Source: Bacteroidota bacterium (GTDB lineage: Bacteria; Bacteroidota; Ignavibacteria; Ignavibacteriales; Ignavibacteriaceae). Taken from it: 64,000 bases of DNA. The stretch spans positions 1 to 64,000 of the forward strand of contig JAKAJV010000022.1 in assembly GCA_021813585.1 (NCBI GenBank), read 5' to 3'. The position numbers and the translations under genes were made by a program. Shown in pieces: positions 27,201 through 35,645 of the stretch. The notes under the pieces are model-generated. The model searched no databases. It saw only the letters and a list, made by a program, of their open reading frames with translations, and was not told where the DNA came from. How positions within the stretch are numbered: position 1 is the first letter of the stretch; every line of letters starts with the position of its first letter.

Positions 27201-28100
27201 GTGTCGTTCTTTAATAAAATTATTGTAGCGATTGTCCAGCTAATGCCAAAAGCAATAGTCGGGATTTTCTCTAGAAGATATATTGCCGGAGAAACACTCG
27301 GTGAGGCGATTGATCTGGTTAAAAATTTGAATTCAAAAGGTATTTATGCAACCATAGATGTTTTAGGTGAAGCGATAAAAAACAAAGACGAGGCAATAAC
27401 CTCTAAAAAGAAGGCGCTCCAGGTATTTGATTCAATTATTCAAAATAATCTGAAGGCGAACCTATCTATTAAGCCTACGCAGATGGGCTTAAGCATAGAT
27501 GAAGATTTTGCATATGAACAGATATCGGAGCTTGTGGAAAGAGCAAAGCAAATCGACAACTTTGTCCGCATCGATATGGAAGACTCTCCCTTTACAGATG
27601 CTACCTTTAAGCTCTACAAAAGGCTTAGAGAAAATTATGATAACACCGGTGTAGTAGTTCAGGCGTATCTAAAACGTACCTACGATGATGTTGTAGTACT
27701 GAATAAGCTGGGCACCAACTACAGGCTTTGCAAAGGAATTTATATAGAGTCGCCGAATATTGCGTACAAAGATAAGCAGGTTATAAGAGATAATTATTTA
27801 AAGATACTTGAGACGATCCTGAAATCCGGTAATTACGTGGGCATTGCAACTCATGATGAGCATCTTATTAAAGGCGCCTACAAGCTGATTAAGGATTTGA
27901 ATATACTGAAAGATAAGTTTGAGTTCCAGATGCTTCTCGGCGTAAGAGAAGACCTCCGCGATAGGATAAATAAAGACGGTTACAAGATCAGGGTATACGT
28001 ACCGTTCGGCAAGGACTGGTATCCATATTCTATCAGAAGATTAAAAGAAAATCCGCAGATAGCCGGATACATTTTTAAAAGTTTGTTTTTAATAAAGTAA
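27201..28100 (+). CDS. Proline dehydrogenase
   Basis: 299 residues forming a PRODH (beta-alpha)8 barrel; the C-terminal motif YPYSIRRLKENPQIAGYIF matches the substrate-binding YxxRRLxEN helix of PutA/PRODH enzymes. It oxidises proline to pyrroline-5-carboxylate with FAD, passing electrons to quinone. It starts at GTG 27201, 8 bases after AGGAG. The monofunctional size implies a separate P5C dehydrogenase elsewhere. It overlaps tsaD by one base. Confidence 0.9.
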   Translation: MSFFNKIIVAIVQLMPKAIVGIFSRRYIAGETLGEAIDLVKNLNSKGIYATIDVLGEAIKNKDEAITSKKKALQVFDSIIQNNLKANLSIKPTQMGLSIDEDFAYEQISELVERAKQIDNFVRIDMEDSPFTDATFKLYKRLRENYDNTGVVVQAYLKRTYDDVVVLNKLGTNYRLCKGIYIESPNIAYKDKQVIRDNYLKILETILKSGNYVGIATHDEHLIKGAYKLIKDLNILKDKFEFQMLLGVREDLRDRINKDGYKIRVYVPFGKDWYPYSIRRLKENPQIAGYIFKSLFLIK

Positions 28101-29113
28101 TGAATGTGCTAGGAATAGAAAGCTCGTGCGATGAAACATCAGTCGCTATAATTTCCAATGAGAAGTTGACCGCTAATTTAATCTCCTCCCAGGATTTCCA
28201 TTCGAAATACGGCGGCGTTGTGCCAGAGCTTTCCAGCCGTGCCCATTTGCAGATTGTTATCCCCTTGGTGAAGGATGCACTAAAAAAATCCGGTTTAAAT
28301 TTGAACGACATCGATGTTATTTGCTCGACTGCAGGGCCCGGTTTAATTGGCGCTTTGCTAGTGGGACTTACTTTTGCCAAAGGGCTTTCATATTCTTTAA
28401 ACAAGCCGTTTGTTGCGGTCAACCATATTGAGGGTCATATTTTTTCCGGCTTCTTAATGGAAGACAAACCGGAGTTTCCGTTTCTTGCTTTGGTAGTTTC
28501 CGGCGGGCATACTTTGCTGCTTCTTGTTGAAAGCTTTACCGTGGTAAAAAAGCTGGGAACCACTGTGGACGATGCTGCCGGCGAAGCGTTTGATAAGGTT
28601 GCCAAGATGCTGGGGTTCGGCTATCCTGGCGGGCCTAAAATTCAAACGGCAGCCTTAGACGGAGATGCCGGAAAAATTAATTTCCCGGTTGCGGAATTAA
28701 AAGATCCGTATAACTTTTCTTTTAGCGGATTAAAGACTGCGGTGCTTAGGTATATTCAAAAGAACTATCCGGGCGTTCAAAACATTCCCGGAAACGATTT
28801 GAAGGATATAGCTGCCTCTTTTCAAAATGCGGTTGTTAAAGCATTAATAAGAAATACCGAGAAGGCATTAAATAATTATGATGTAAATTCGGTTTCTTTG
28901 GTAGGCGGAGTGGCTGCCAACAAGGCGCTAAGGGAATCGATGATTGGCCTGGCCGGAAAATACGGGAAGAAAATTGTAATACCCGGGCTGGAATTCTGCG
29001 GCGACAATGCAGCAATGATCGCATTTAGAGGAGCCAGGCTCTATGAAACCGGCTACCGGTCGGGATTGGATTACAGCCCGTTCCCCGGATTATCGAGTGA
29101 GCATTTTTCGTAA
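28100..29113 (+). CDS. tsaD: tRNA N6-threonylcarbamoyladenosine synthase TsaD
   Basis: 337 residues, ASKHA fold. LGIESSCDETSVAI at the N terminus, metal ligands in VNHIEGHIFSGF (HxxxH) and the nucleotide-binding VVSGGHTLL; a GGVAANKALRE motif near 273. It transfers the threonylcarbamoyl group to A37 of ANN-decoding tRNAs, with TsaB/C/E encoded elsewhere. Confidence 0.97.
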   Translation: MNVLGIESSCDETSVAIISNEKLTANLISSQDFHSKYGGVVPELSSRAHLQIVIPLVKDALKKSGLNLNDIDVICSTAGPGLIGALLVGLTFAKGLSYSLNKPFVAVNHIEGHIFSGFLMEDKPEFPFLALVVSGGHTLLLLVESFTVVKKLGTTVDDAAGEAFDKVAKMLGFGYPGGPKIQTAALDGDAGKINFPVAELKDPYNFSFSGLKTAVLRYIQKNYPGVQNIPGNDLKDIAASFQNAVVKALIRNTEKALNNYDVNSVSLVGGVAANKALRESMIGLAGKYGKKIVIPGLEFCGDNAAMIAFRGARLYETGYRSGLDYSPFPGLSSEHFS

Positions 29114-29153
29114 CCTTTTTCTCTTCATCTAATTTCCTTATTTTTTGAAACCG

Positions 29154-30551
29154 ATGGATAATATTTATAAGAAAATTGAACTTGAACTCGACTCGCTCTC
29201 AAAGGAAGAGAGGAACGAAATCCTTTTAAGGCTGAGAGACGAAATTGATATAATTGATAGGCAGATTGTTCACCTGTTAAGCAAGCGTACGCTCCATTCG
29301 GTTTTAATAGGCAGGGTAAAGAGGACTTTAAATCTTCCAACGTATAACCCCGTAAGGGAAAAGCAGGTAAGCGAAAGGATAGGCTCGTTTGTGGAAGAGC
29401 CGCTAAGCAAGGAAGCGCTGCTTAGGATTTACGAGAGGATACTCGATGAGTCGCGCGCAATTCAGCGCGAGGAATCGGATAAGGGAAATATTTTTAACGT
29501 TTCGCAGGCGAAGATGAAAATTAAGTTGAGTCAGCTTCTTTCTAAAAAAGAATTTCTTGTTGTCTTTGCGTTCTTCATTATAGTCTTGAGCATTTTATAT
29601 TACACCTTCTTTACACCAAATTATTATAAGGGCTCTTCACCCGTAAAGATTGAAGTAAGACGAGGAGAAGCCTTTTCCGAGATAGTAGATGACCTTTATG
29701 CTAAAGGGATAATCCCTAGTAAAGCCAATATGAAGATAGCCAGTTTTATGTACGGCGCTGAAAAGAAAATTAAAGCTGCCCGCTACAGCGTTCCGAACGG
29801 CCTAAGTTACCTTGGTCTGGTAAATTTTCTTTTGACTGATCAGTCTGGTCTATTAAAGTCTGTTACGGTTTTAGACGGCTCGACGTTGGGCTGGATAGCA
29901 TTAAAGCTAAAAGACGATATACATGCCGATTCGCTAGAAGTTATTAGGCTGTGCAGCGATAAAGAATTCCTGGACTCTCTCGGGCTGAATGCGCAATCTC
30001 TTTTAGGCTACCTGCTGCCTCAAAAATATGATATCTATGCCGACAGTTCCCCACGGGAAGCGCTTAAAAAGATGTATGACGGATATAAATATTTTATGAC
30101 TGATTCCTTAAAGGCAAGGGCAAGGCAGCTCGGCTATTCGGTTCCTCAAATTATAACCATGGCCTCTATTATTGAAGGCGAGACGAACAATAAGCCCGAG
30201 ATGCCTGTTATTGCAGGCGTTTATTATAACAGGCTGAAAAAAGGCATGAAGCTGCAGGCGGACCCCACTATTGAATTTGCCAGGAAAGGGAAATGGGTTA
30301 GGCTTAACCATAATGATTTAAAGATAAATTCTCCGTATAATACGTACGAGCATTTCGGGCTTCCGCCGGGACCGATTGATAACCCAGGCAAGGCGGCAAT
30401 ACTGGCTGCCCTTTACCCGGACAAAAACGATTATCTATACTTCGTTGCCAACGGAGACGGCGGGCACCACTTCTCTTCAAATTTTCAAGAGCACGTACGC
30501 AATGCCGATAAATATAGAAAATGGCTGGATACATCAAAGAAAAAAAGGTAG
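29154..30551 (+). CDS. mltG: Chorismate mutase-MltG fusion (endolytic transglycosylase)
   Basis: 465 residues. Residues 21-106 match an AroQ-type chorismate mutase: R28, R45, K56, R68/E69, S100 and Q104 align with the E. coli catalytic R11, R28, K39, R51/E52, S84 and Q88. A membrane helix follows (132-150), then the MltG/YceG domain with the LysM-like part and catalytic glutamate in ASIIEGETNNKPE. The topology is consistent: mutase in the cytoplasm, glycan lyase in the periplasm, where MltG trims nascent peptidoglycan. ATG at 29154 is preferred to TTG at 29145. Confidence 0.92.
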   Translation: MDNIYKKIELELDSLSKEERNEILLRLRDEIDIIDRQIVHLLSKRTLHSVLIGRVKRTLNLPTYNPVREKQVSERIGSFVEEPLSKEALLRIYERILDESRAIQREESDKGNIFNVSQAKMKIKLSQLLSKKEFLVVFAFFIIVLSILYYTFFTPNYYKGSSPVKIEVRRGEAFSEIVDDLYAKGIIPSKANMKIASFMYGAEKKIKAARYSVPNGLSYLGLVNFLLTDQSGLLKSVTVLDGSTLGWIALKLKDDIHADSLEVIRLCSDKEFLDSLGLNAQSLLGYLLPQKYDIYADSSPREALKKMYDGYKYFMTDSLKARARQLGYSVPQIITMASIIEGETNNKPEMPVIAGVYYNRLKKGMKLQADPTIEFARKGKWVRLNHNDLKINSPYNTYEHFGLPPGPIDNPGKAAILAALYPDKNDYLYFVANGDGGHHFSSNFQEHVRNADKYRKWLDTSKKKR

Positions 30552-30617
30552 ACGAAAAACGATAAACGTAAGACGAAATACGTTAAACGTTAAACGGAAG
30601 ACGATAAACGACGGACA
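30550..30617. repeat. Short degenerate tandem repeat (GACGAAAAACGATAAACG-like)
   Basis: Variants of an AC-GATAAACG / AC-GTTAAACG unit (about 8-18 bases) are repeated from the mltG stop into the 5' part of the next reading frame. It looks like expanded low-complexity DNA that has replaced the natural start region of the lipoprotein gene. Confidence 0.6.
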
Positions 30618-30672
30618 ACATTTCTTTACGTCTTTCGACTTTCATTTAACTGACAGACAGTTAAAGTTCAAA

Positions 30673-32352
30673 TTGTTTCTGCAGTACCTACTGTTATTTT
30701 CTAGCGGATATATCTTATCCGGATGCGCAAACCAGCTGCCCCCCGGCGGGGGTGCCATAGACACAGTGCCGCCGAAAATTGTTAAGGTAACACCTGCCGA
30801 CGGTACAACAAATTTCTCCGGAGGTCATTTTGAGCTTGAGTTTTCTAAGTATGTTGATAAAAGAACCCTTAAAGATGCGTTGTTCATTTCTCCCGCTGTA
30901 GAAGGCGACCTGGAATTTGACTGGACAGGCACAACTGTAGATGTAACATTCCCGGGTAAGCTTCAAAAAAACAAAACTTATGTGGTAACTGTCGGTACCG
31001 ATCTTGTTGATTACAACAACCATAACCGCATGGCCCAGTCGTTTACTTTTAGATTTTCTACCGGAAACAAAATTGATAAAGGCGAAATTAACGGGAAGGT
31101 ATACAGCGATAAGCCGGACGGCATTATGATCTTTGCTTATACAAAAGGAGACAGCGCAATAAACCCTATGAAGAACAAACCTGATTATATCTCTCAGACC
31201 GGCAAAGACGGCTCTTACAAATTACTGGGACTTGCACCCGCCGTTTACAGGGTTTTTGCTGTTAGAGATCAATACGGAGACCTTATATACCAGCCTGAGC
31301 AGGATGAGATAGGAATTCCCGACGGCGATATAAGAATTACAGATACCGATACTTTATACTCCGGTATGGATTTCTTCTTAACCAAAATGGATACGGTTAA
31401 GCCCAGGCTTACAAGCGCCGTAATGACGGATAAATACCATCTGCTGGTAGGCTTTACAAAGGAGGTTGATTCGCTTACAATTCGTGCCGGTAACTTTTTT
31501 TTAATCGACTCCACTACTAAGAAATCCGTTAAGCCGGTATACGCGTTCAAAGGCAATACTAAGCCTACAGAAATTGTTCTCGTAACAAACGGCGGCTTCC
31601 CGTTAAAAGATGAAGTATATTTATTCGCCGATACCATACGGGATAAGCTGGGCAACATTTTTACAAATGATTATACCTCTCTTACATTAAGCGATAAGCC
31701 AGATACTACAAAGCCCGAGATAGTTAAAATAAATCCTCCCAACGGATCGCGCGACGTTGATTTTGTGGACACCCGAATTTCGTTTTACTTTAACGATGCA
31801 TTCGATTCATCCGCAGCTAAGAACGGAATTGCATTTACGGACACTTCCGGCAATAGGATTTTATACAGCATCTATTTTATAGATGATGCATCATTTAGAA
31901 TTTTACCGGCAGGAAACCTTGAGGCGAACAAGGATTATTTGATAAAAATTAACCTTAGCGGCTTTAAGGATGCTGCCGGCAATTCATATACCGATTCAGT
32001 TTATACTTATAAATTTAGAACCATAAACGGCCTGGATTTTACCGGAGTATCCGGCTCGGTTATAGATGCAGATTATAAAAATAACCCTTACCTGGTATTG
32101 CAGAGTTTAGATCAAAATAAAATTACATATAATAAAGAACTGAGCAACTCCTCCAAATACAGCTTTGAAAGAATACAGCCGGGCAAATATTTTCTGTGGG
32201 GTTATTACGATACCGACAGCAGCAAGACTTATTCCTACGGCAAGCCGTTCCCTTACAAGCCTTCCGAAAAGTTTTTTTATTATCCCGATACTCTAAACCT
32301 TCGCCCCCGGTGGACAATTACAAATATCGACTTTTCATTCGGCAGAAAATAA
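30673..32352 (+). CDS. Ig-like domain lipoprotein of the outer envelope
   Basis: About 559 residues. Lipobox ILSGCANQLPPGGG is followed by TVPPKIVKVTPADGTTNFSG, the start of a bacterial Ig-like (SbsA Big_5-type) domain; a second begins at TKPEIVKINPPNGSRDV (about 350). Proteins with this SCANQxPPxGG plus Ig layout are common in Bacteroidota; function unknown. The start is uncertain: the frame is open back to an ATG at 30376 inside mltG, but TTG at 30673 gives a lipoprotein signal (FLQYLLLFSSGYILSGC). No ribosome binding site supports either. Confidence 0.7.
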   Translation: MFLQYLLLFSSGYILSGCANQLPPGGGAIDTVPPKIVKVTPADGTTNFSGGHFELEFSKYVDKRTLKDALFISPAVEGDLEFDWTGTTVDVTFPGKLQKNKTYVVTVGTDLVDYNNHNRMAQSFTFRFSTGNKIDKGEINGKVYSDKPDGIMIFAYTKGDSAINPMKNKPDYISQTGKDGSYKLLGLAPAVYRVFAVRDQYGDLIYQPEQDEIGIPDGDIRITDTDTLYSGMDFFLTKMDTVKPRLTSAVMTDKYHLLVGFTKEVDSLTIRAGNFFLIDSTTKKSVKPVYAFKGNTKPTEIVLVTNGGFPLKDEVYLFADTIRDKLGNIFTNDYTSLTLSDKPDTTKPEIVKINPPNGSRDVDFVDTRISFYFNDAFDSSAAKNGIAFTDTSGNRILYSIYFIDDASFRILPAGNLEANKDYLIKINLSGFKDAAGNSYTDSVYTYKFRTINGLDFTGVSGSVIDADYKNNPYLVLQSLDQNKITYNKELSNSSKYSFERIQPGKYFLWGYYDTDSSKTYSYGKPFPYKPSEKFFYYPDTLNLRPRWTITNIDFSFGRK

Positions 32353-32438
32353 AACAAATTGTTTTTATTAAGCCCTTCTCATATCGTTCAATATGAATTA
32401 AATCCCCAAAGTATTTTTGCGCTAGCAGAAAATCTTAT

Positions 32439-32452
32439 TTAACTGAAGTTAC
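32439..32452. promoter_or_regulatory. 14-bp element TTAACTGAAGTTAC
   Basis: Matches 13 of 14 positions of the element upstream of acsA (1591-1604). It lies about 225 bases before the Hmc-like operon, 6 bases before a strong hairpin. Confidence 0.4.
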
Positions 32453-32458
32453 GTATTA

Positions 32459-32493
32459 AACCTTCAACGTCGCTGCCTTGGGCGTTGAAGGTT
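32459..32493 (+). terminator. 11-bp hairpin upstream of the Hmc/Tmc-like operon
   Basis: AACCTTCAACG (32459-32469) and CGTTGAAGGTT (32483-32493) form a perfect stem with a 13-base loop, about 105 bases after the lipoprotein stop. It could end that transcript or act in the leader of the downstream operon. Confidence 0.45.
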
Positions 32494-32677
32494 GCATAAT
32501 TAGTCAATAGAATCTGATCATTTTTCCCCGGTTAATAGCTCTATCCGTTAGTCTAAGGTCTCAGTCCGGCAGTTCTTATACCAACAATTAGAATACAAAT
32601 TAATTTATATGCTTGTTTATTCTTTCTGTGTTAACAAGTTTTTAGCAGTAATTTTATATTGAATTGACGGCAGTAGA

Positions 32678-34159
32678 ATGAGAACAAATCAAATTACAGA
32701 TGAAGAGAGGCTTAAGGCTTTTAAATCGGTTAAAAAGCCAGAAGTAATTGATAAGCAAAAACTTGGTGTCCGGTACCATGTTGAAGACTTTGATGTAAAT
32801 GATAGGCCTAGAGGATTCCTTGAAGCCTTTGCTGCTATACTGAAGCATTCGAATTATAGAATGGTACTGGAACATTTTTCAAGGGTGAGTGCTAGGTGCT
32901 CTCACTGTGCAGTTGCCTGCCAGGTTTACCAGGCAACCGGCCGAAGGGAAGATATTCCATGCTACAGGTCAGAGCTTTTATTAAATGTTTACCGCCGTCA
33001 TTTTACGCTGGGCGGCTTGTTAAAAGGAAGGATCGCATCGGGCGATTATTTAACCGATGAAAAGATCCGGGAGATGGCGGAAAGCTTTTGGAACTGTACC
33101 GCGTGCAGAAGGTGCGCGCTCGAATGCCCCATGGGTATCGACCATGGATTAATTACTCACCTGGGCAGGTATATTTTAAGCGAGATAGGAATAGTGCCGC
33201 GGGCACTTGTAGTAAGCACAAGAGAGCAGCTGGAAGGCCCTACAAGAAATACTTCCGCCGTGCCTGTGCCGGCATTGAAAGATACGCTTGAATTTCTTGA
33301 AGACGACATGTTTGAAGAGAAATCGGTTAAAATAAGCTTTCCCCTGGATGTTCAGAATGCAGATTATGTTTTCTTCCCGGCCGTAAGCGACTTCCTTATG
33401 GAGGCCGAAACCTTAATGGGAATAGCAGCAGTTTTTAGAGCTACGGGCGACAAATGGACAATCGGTACCGGATATTATGACGGCATAAACTACGGGCTGT
33501 TTTACAGCGACCGTATTTTGGAACGGGTAATTAAAAATATAGATGTAGAAACAAAGAGGCTGAACGGAAAGAGCGTTCTTATAGGAGAATGCGGTCACGC
33601 CTCGCGGTCGGCTAAATATTTTTTACCTACCTTCTGCTGCGATAAAACCGCTTCACCGGTTTTAAATATAATTGAATATACATATAAAGCATGGAAAGAC
33701 GGCAAGATAAAGATTAAACCGGATGTTATAACCGAAAAAGTTGCTTATCACGATCCTTGTAATCTGGCAAGGCAGAGATGGATAATAAACCAGCCGCGCG
33801 AAATGCTGAAATCTTTCTGTAAGAATTATGTGGAAATGACTCCTTCCGGCGAAAATAATATTTGCTGCGGCGGCGGAGGCGGCACGGTTTCTATCGATGA
33901 GATTAGACCGTACAGAACAACTGTAGGCGGCAAGCTTAAAGCGGACCAGATAAGAAAATCCGGCTGCGAGGTACTGGTTGCACCGTGCGCTAACTGCAAA
34001 AAGCAATTAAGGGAACTGGTTGAAGATCAGGGAATAAACTGCCAGATAGTAGGTCTGCACGATTTGATTTATAAAGCGATAGAATTTGATGTTCCGCAGC
34101 CTGCAGATACTGAAGAATTATCTAACGGTAAGGGCGTAGCTCAAAAGGAGGGAAAATAA
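32678..34159 (+). CDS. HmcF-like iron-sulfur protein with heterodisulfide-type CCG domains
   Basis: 493 residues, cytoplasmic. Two ferredoxin motifs, RCSHCAVACQVY (about 68) and CTACRRCALECPMGID (about 139), precede two CCG domains ending in DPCNLARQRW, NNICCGGGGG and APCANCKKQL. This is the HdrD/DsrK/HmcF/TmcB family, which carries a special [4Fe-4S] site able to handle disulfides or thiols. The first motif has only three of the four usual cysteines; C in DIPCYRSE may complete it. The HmcE-like membrane partner follows 2 bases later. Assignment to Hmc rather than Tmc rests on neighbours, not on a tree. Confidence 0.8.
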   Translation: MRTNQITDEERLKAFKSVKKPEVIDKQKLGVRYHVEDFDVNDRPRGFLEAFAAILKHSNYRMVLEHFSRVSARCSHCAVACQVYQATGRREDIPCYRSELLLNVYRRHFTLGGLLKGRIASGDYLTDEKIREMAESFWNCTACRRCALECPMGIDHGLITHLGRYILSEIGIVPRALVVSTREQLEGPTRNTSAVPVPALKDTLEFLEDDMFEEKSVKISFPLDVQNADYVFFPAVSDFLMEAETLMGIAAVFRATGDKWTIGTGYYDGINYGLFYSDRILERVIKNIDVETKRLNGKSVLIGECGHASRSAKYFLPTFCCDKTASPVLNIIEYTYKAWKDGKIKIKPDVITEKVAYHDPCNLARQRWIINQPREMLKSFCKNYVEMTPSGENNICCGGGGGTVSIDEIRPYRTTVGGKLKADQIRKSGCEVLVAPCANCKKQLRELVEDQGINCQIVGLHDLIYKAIEFDVPQPADTEELSNGKGVAQKEGK

Positions 34160-34161
34160 TT

Positions 34162-34866
34162 ATGAGTTCTATTTTGGAATTTGCCCGCGGACCGTTATTC
34201 AGGCTTTGCTTTGCGTTAATGATACTCGGCCTGGCAAGAATTTTATTCCTGGATGTTTGGGGGGCGTACAAAGCTTTAAGAAAAGCCGGCGATAAAAAAA
34301 TGCCGTGGAAATTAATCTTAAGCCGCACATGGGAATGGATTTTTCCCTTAAAGAGGATGAAGAATAATTTCCATTTCTATTCACTCCTCTCCATTCTGTT
34401 CCATGTAGGTTTAATAATCGTCCCGGTATTTTTATTTGCTCATATTCAGCTCTGGAAAATTTCGGTAGGAATTTTCTGGCCGTCGCTTCCGTTTAATTGG
34501 GCGCTTATCCTAACTGTAAGTACTATTGTCTTTGCATTTCTAATGCTGTTGGGGCGCATTATAATTAAGCCTATAAAAGAATTAAGCAAAGGTCAGGATT
34601 ATCTCTGGCTGCTTTTACTGCTAGTGCCTTTTACCACCGGATTCATATGCGTTAATTTCAGCATAAGCCCGGGTACATATCAGCTTCTAATGCTTTTTCA
34701 TGTTCTATCTGCCGATGTAATATTTCTGCTTATTCCTTTTTCAAAGATAGCGCACTGTGTTCTGGTGCCGTTATCTCAAATTATAAGTGGATTAGCCTGG
34801 AAATTTCCGCCTAGAACAGATGATGATATTTGCACAACTTTAAATAAAAAAGGAGCTCCGGTTTGA
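34162..34866 (+). CDS. HmcE-like membrane cytochrome b subunit
   Basis: 234 residues with about five membrane helices and histidines in or near them (SILFHVGLI, MLFHVLSAD, KIAHCVLV), as in the NarI/HmcE/DsrM family that binds heme b and exchanges electrons with quinones. GGAGGGA precedes the ATG. It sits between the HmcF-like and HmcB-like genes and should anchor the cytoplasmic iron-sulfur subunit. Size matches HmcE. Confidence 0.8.
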   Translation: MSSILEFARGPLFRLCFALMILGLARILFLDVWGAYKALRKAGDKKMPWKLILSRTWEWIFPLKRMKNNFHFYSLLSILFHVGLIIVPVFLFAHIQLWKISVGIFWPSLPFNWALILTVSTIVFAFLMLLGRIIIKPIKELSKGQDYLWLLLLLVPFTTGFICVNFSISPGTYQLLMLFHVLSADVIFLLIPFSKIAHCVLVPLSQIISGLAWKFPPRTDDDICTTLNKKGAPV

Positions 34867-35645
34867 GTAAAGGAATTTTAACCGATGTAACCAAATGCAT
34901 CGGCTGTCTTAAATGTGTATCCGCTTGCAAGGAAGTCAACCATCTGGAGATGGACGTCCCGAGAATATGGCAAAAGAACGACGGCCTGTCTGCAGAGAAT
35001 TGGACTTCGGTAATTCAAAGGACCGGCAACAGGTATGTAAGAAAACAATGCAGGCATTGCATCGAGCCGGCCTGCGCTTCTGTTTGCCTGGTTGGCGCAT
35101 TGCACAAAACCAGTATCGGGGCTGTAGTATACGACAGCAATAAGTGTCTCGGCTGCCGGTACTGCATGATGGCCTGTCCGTTCGGCATTCCGCGTTATGA
35201 TTGGGACAAGACAGTCCCCCATGTAGAAAAGTGCATACTTTGTTATGATAGGATTAAAGACGGCGAACAGCCTGCTTGTACAAAGGCTTGTCCTACGGGA
35301 GCTACAATTTTTGGAGACCGCTCCACACTTTTAGCCGTTGCACATAAAAGAATTAAAGATAATCCCGGAAAGTATATAAATAAAGTATGGGGCGAGCACG
35401 AAATAGGCGGAACCTCCGTAATGTATCTTTCAGATATCGATCTTGGATTTCTTCAATACCAAACGAATATGGGAACAAAGCCGCTGCCGGCAGATACCGC
35501 ACCTGCAATGAAATCGGTTCCGTTTGCTTTTGTAGGAATGGGCGGAGTAATGCTGGGGCTTAACTGGATAATCCGCAGGCGGATGGAACTAAGCAAAGAA
35601 CAAAGCGAGGAAAAAAGCAAGAAGAAGGAATCTGCAGATGAATAG
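34863..35645 (+). CDS. HmcB-like four-cluster ferredoxin subunit
   Basis: 260 residues with four [4Fe-4S] motifs: CIGCLKCVSACKEVNH, CRHCIEPACASVCLVGAL, CLGCRYCMMACPFGIP and CILCYDR...ACTKACPTGA. A C-terminal membrane helix (about 217-233) and charged tail follow. It has no Tat signal, so this wire is probably cytoplasmic, unlike DsrO at 56921. It starts at TTG 34863 overlapping the previous stop, and overlaps the NrfD-like gene by 8 bases. It should relay electrons between the membrane subunit and the HmcF-like protein. Confidence 0.82.
   Translation: MSKGILTDVTKCIGCLKCVSACKEVNHLEMDVPRIWQKNDGLSAENWTSVIQRTGNRYVRKQCRHCIEPACASVCLVGALHKTSIGAVVYDSNKCLGCRYCMMACPFGIPRYDWDKTVPHVEKCILCYDRIKDGEQPACTKACPTGATIFGDRSTLLAVAHKRIKDNPGKYINKVWGEHEIGGTSVMYLSDIDLGFLQYQTNMGTKPLPADTAPAMKSVPFAFVGMGGVMLGLNWIIRRRMELSKEQSEEKSKKKESADE

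Larger units (their letters stand above)
32353..32677. other. Leader of the Hmc/Tmc-like operon
   Basis: 325 bases without a gene. It holds the 14-bp element at 32439-32452, a strong hairpin at 32459-32493, and a weaker inverted repeat CTTGTT/AACAAG (32612-32617 and 32633-32638) closer to the first gene. The promoter of the operon must lie here but cannot be pinned down. Confidence 0.5.
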
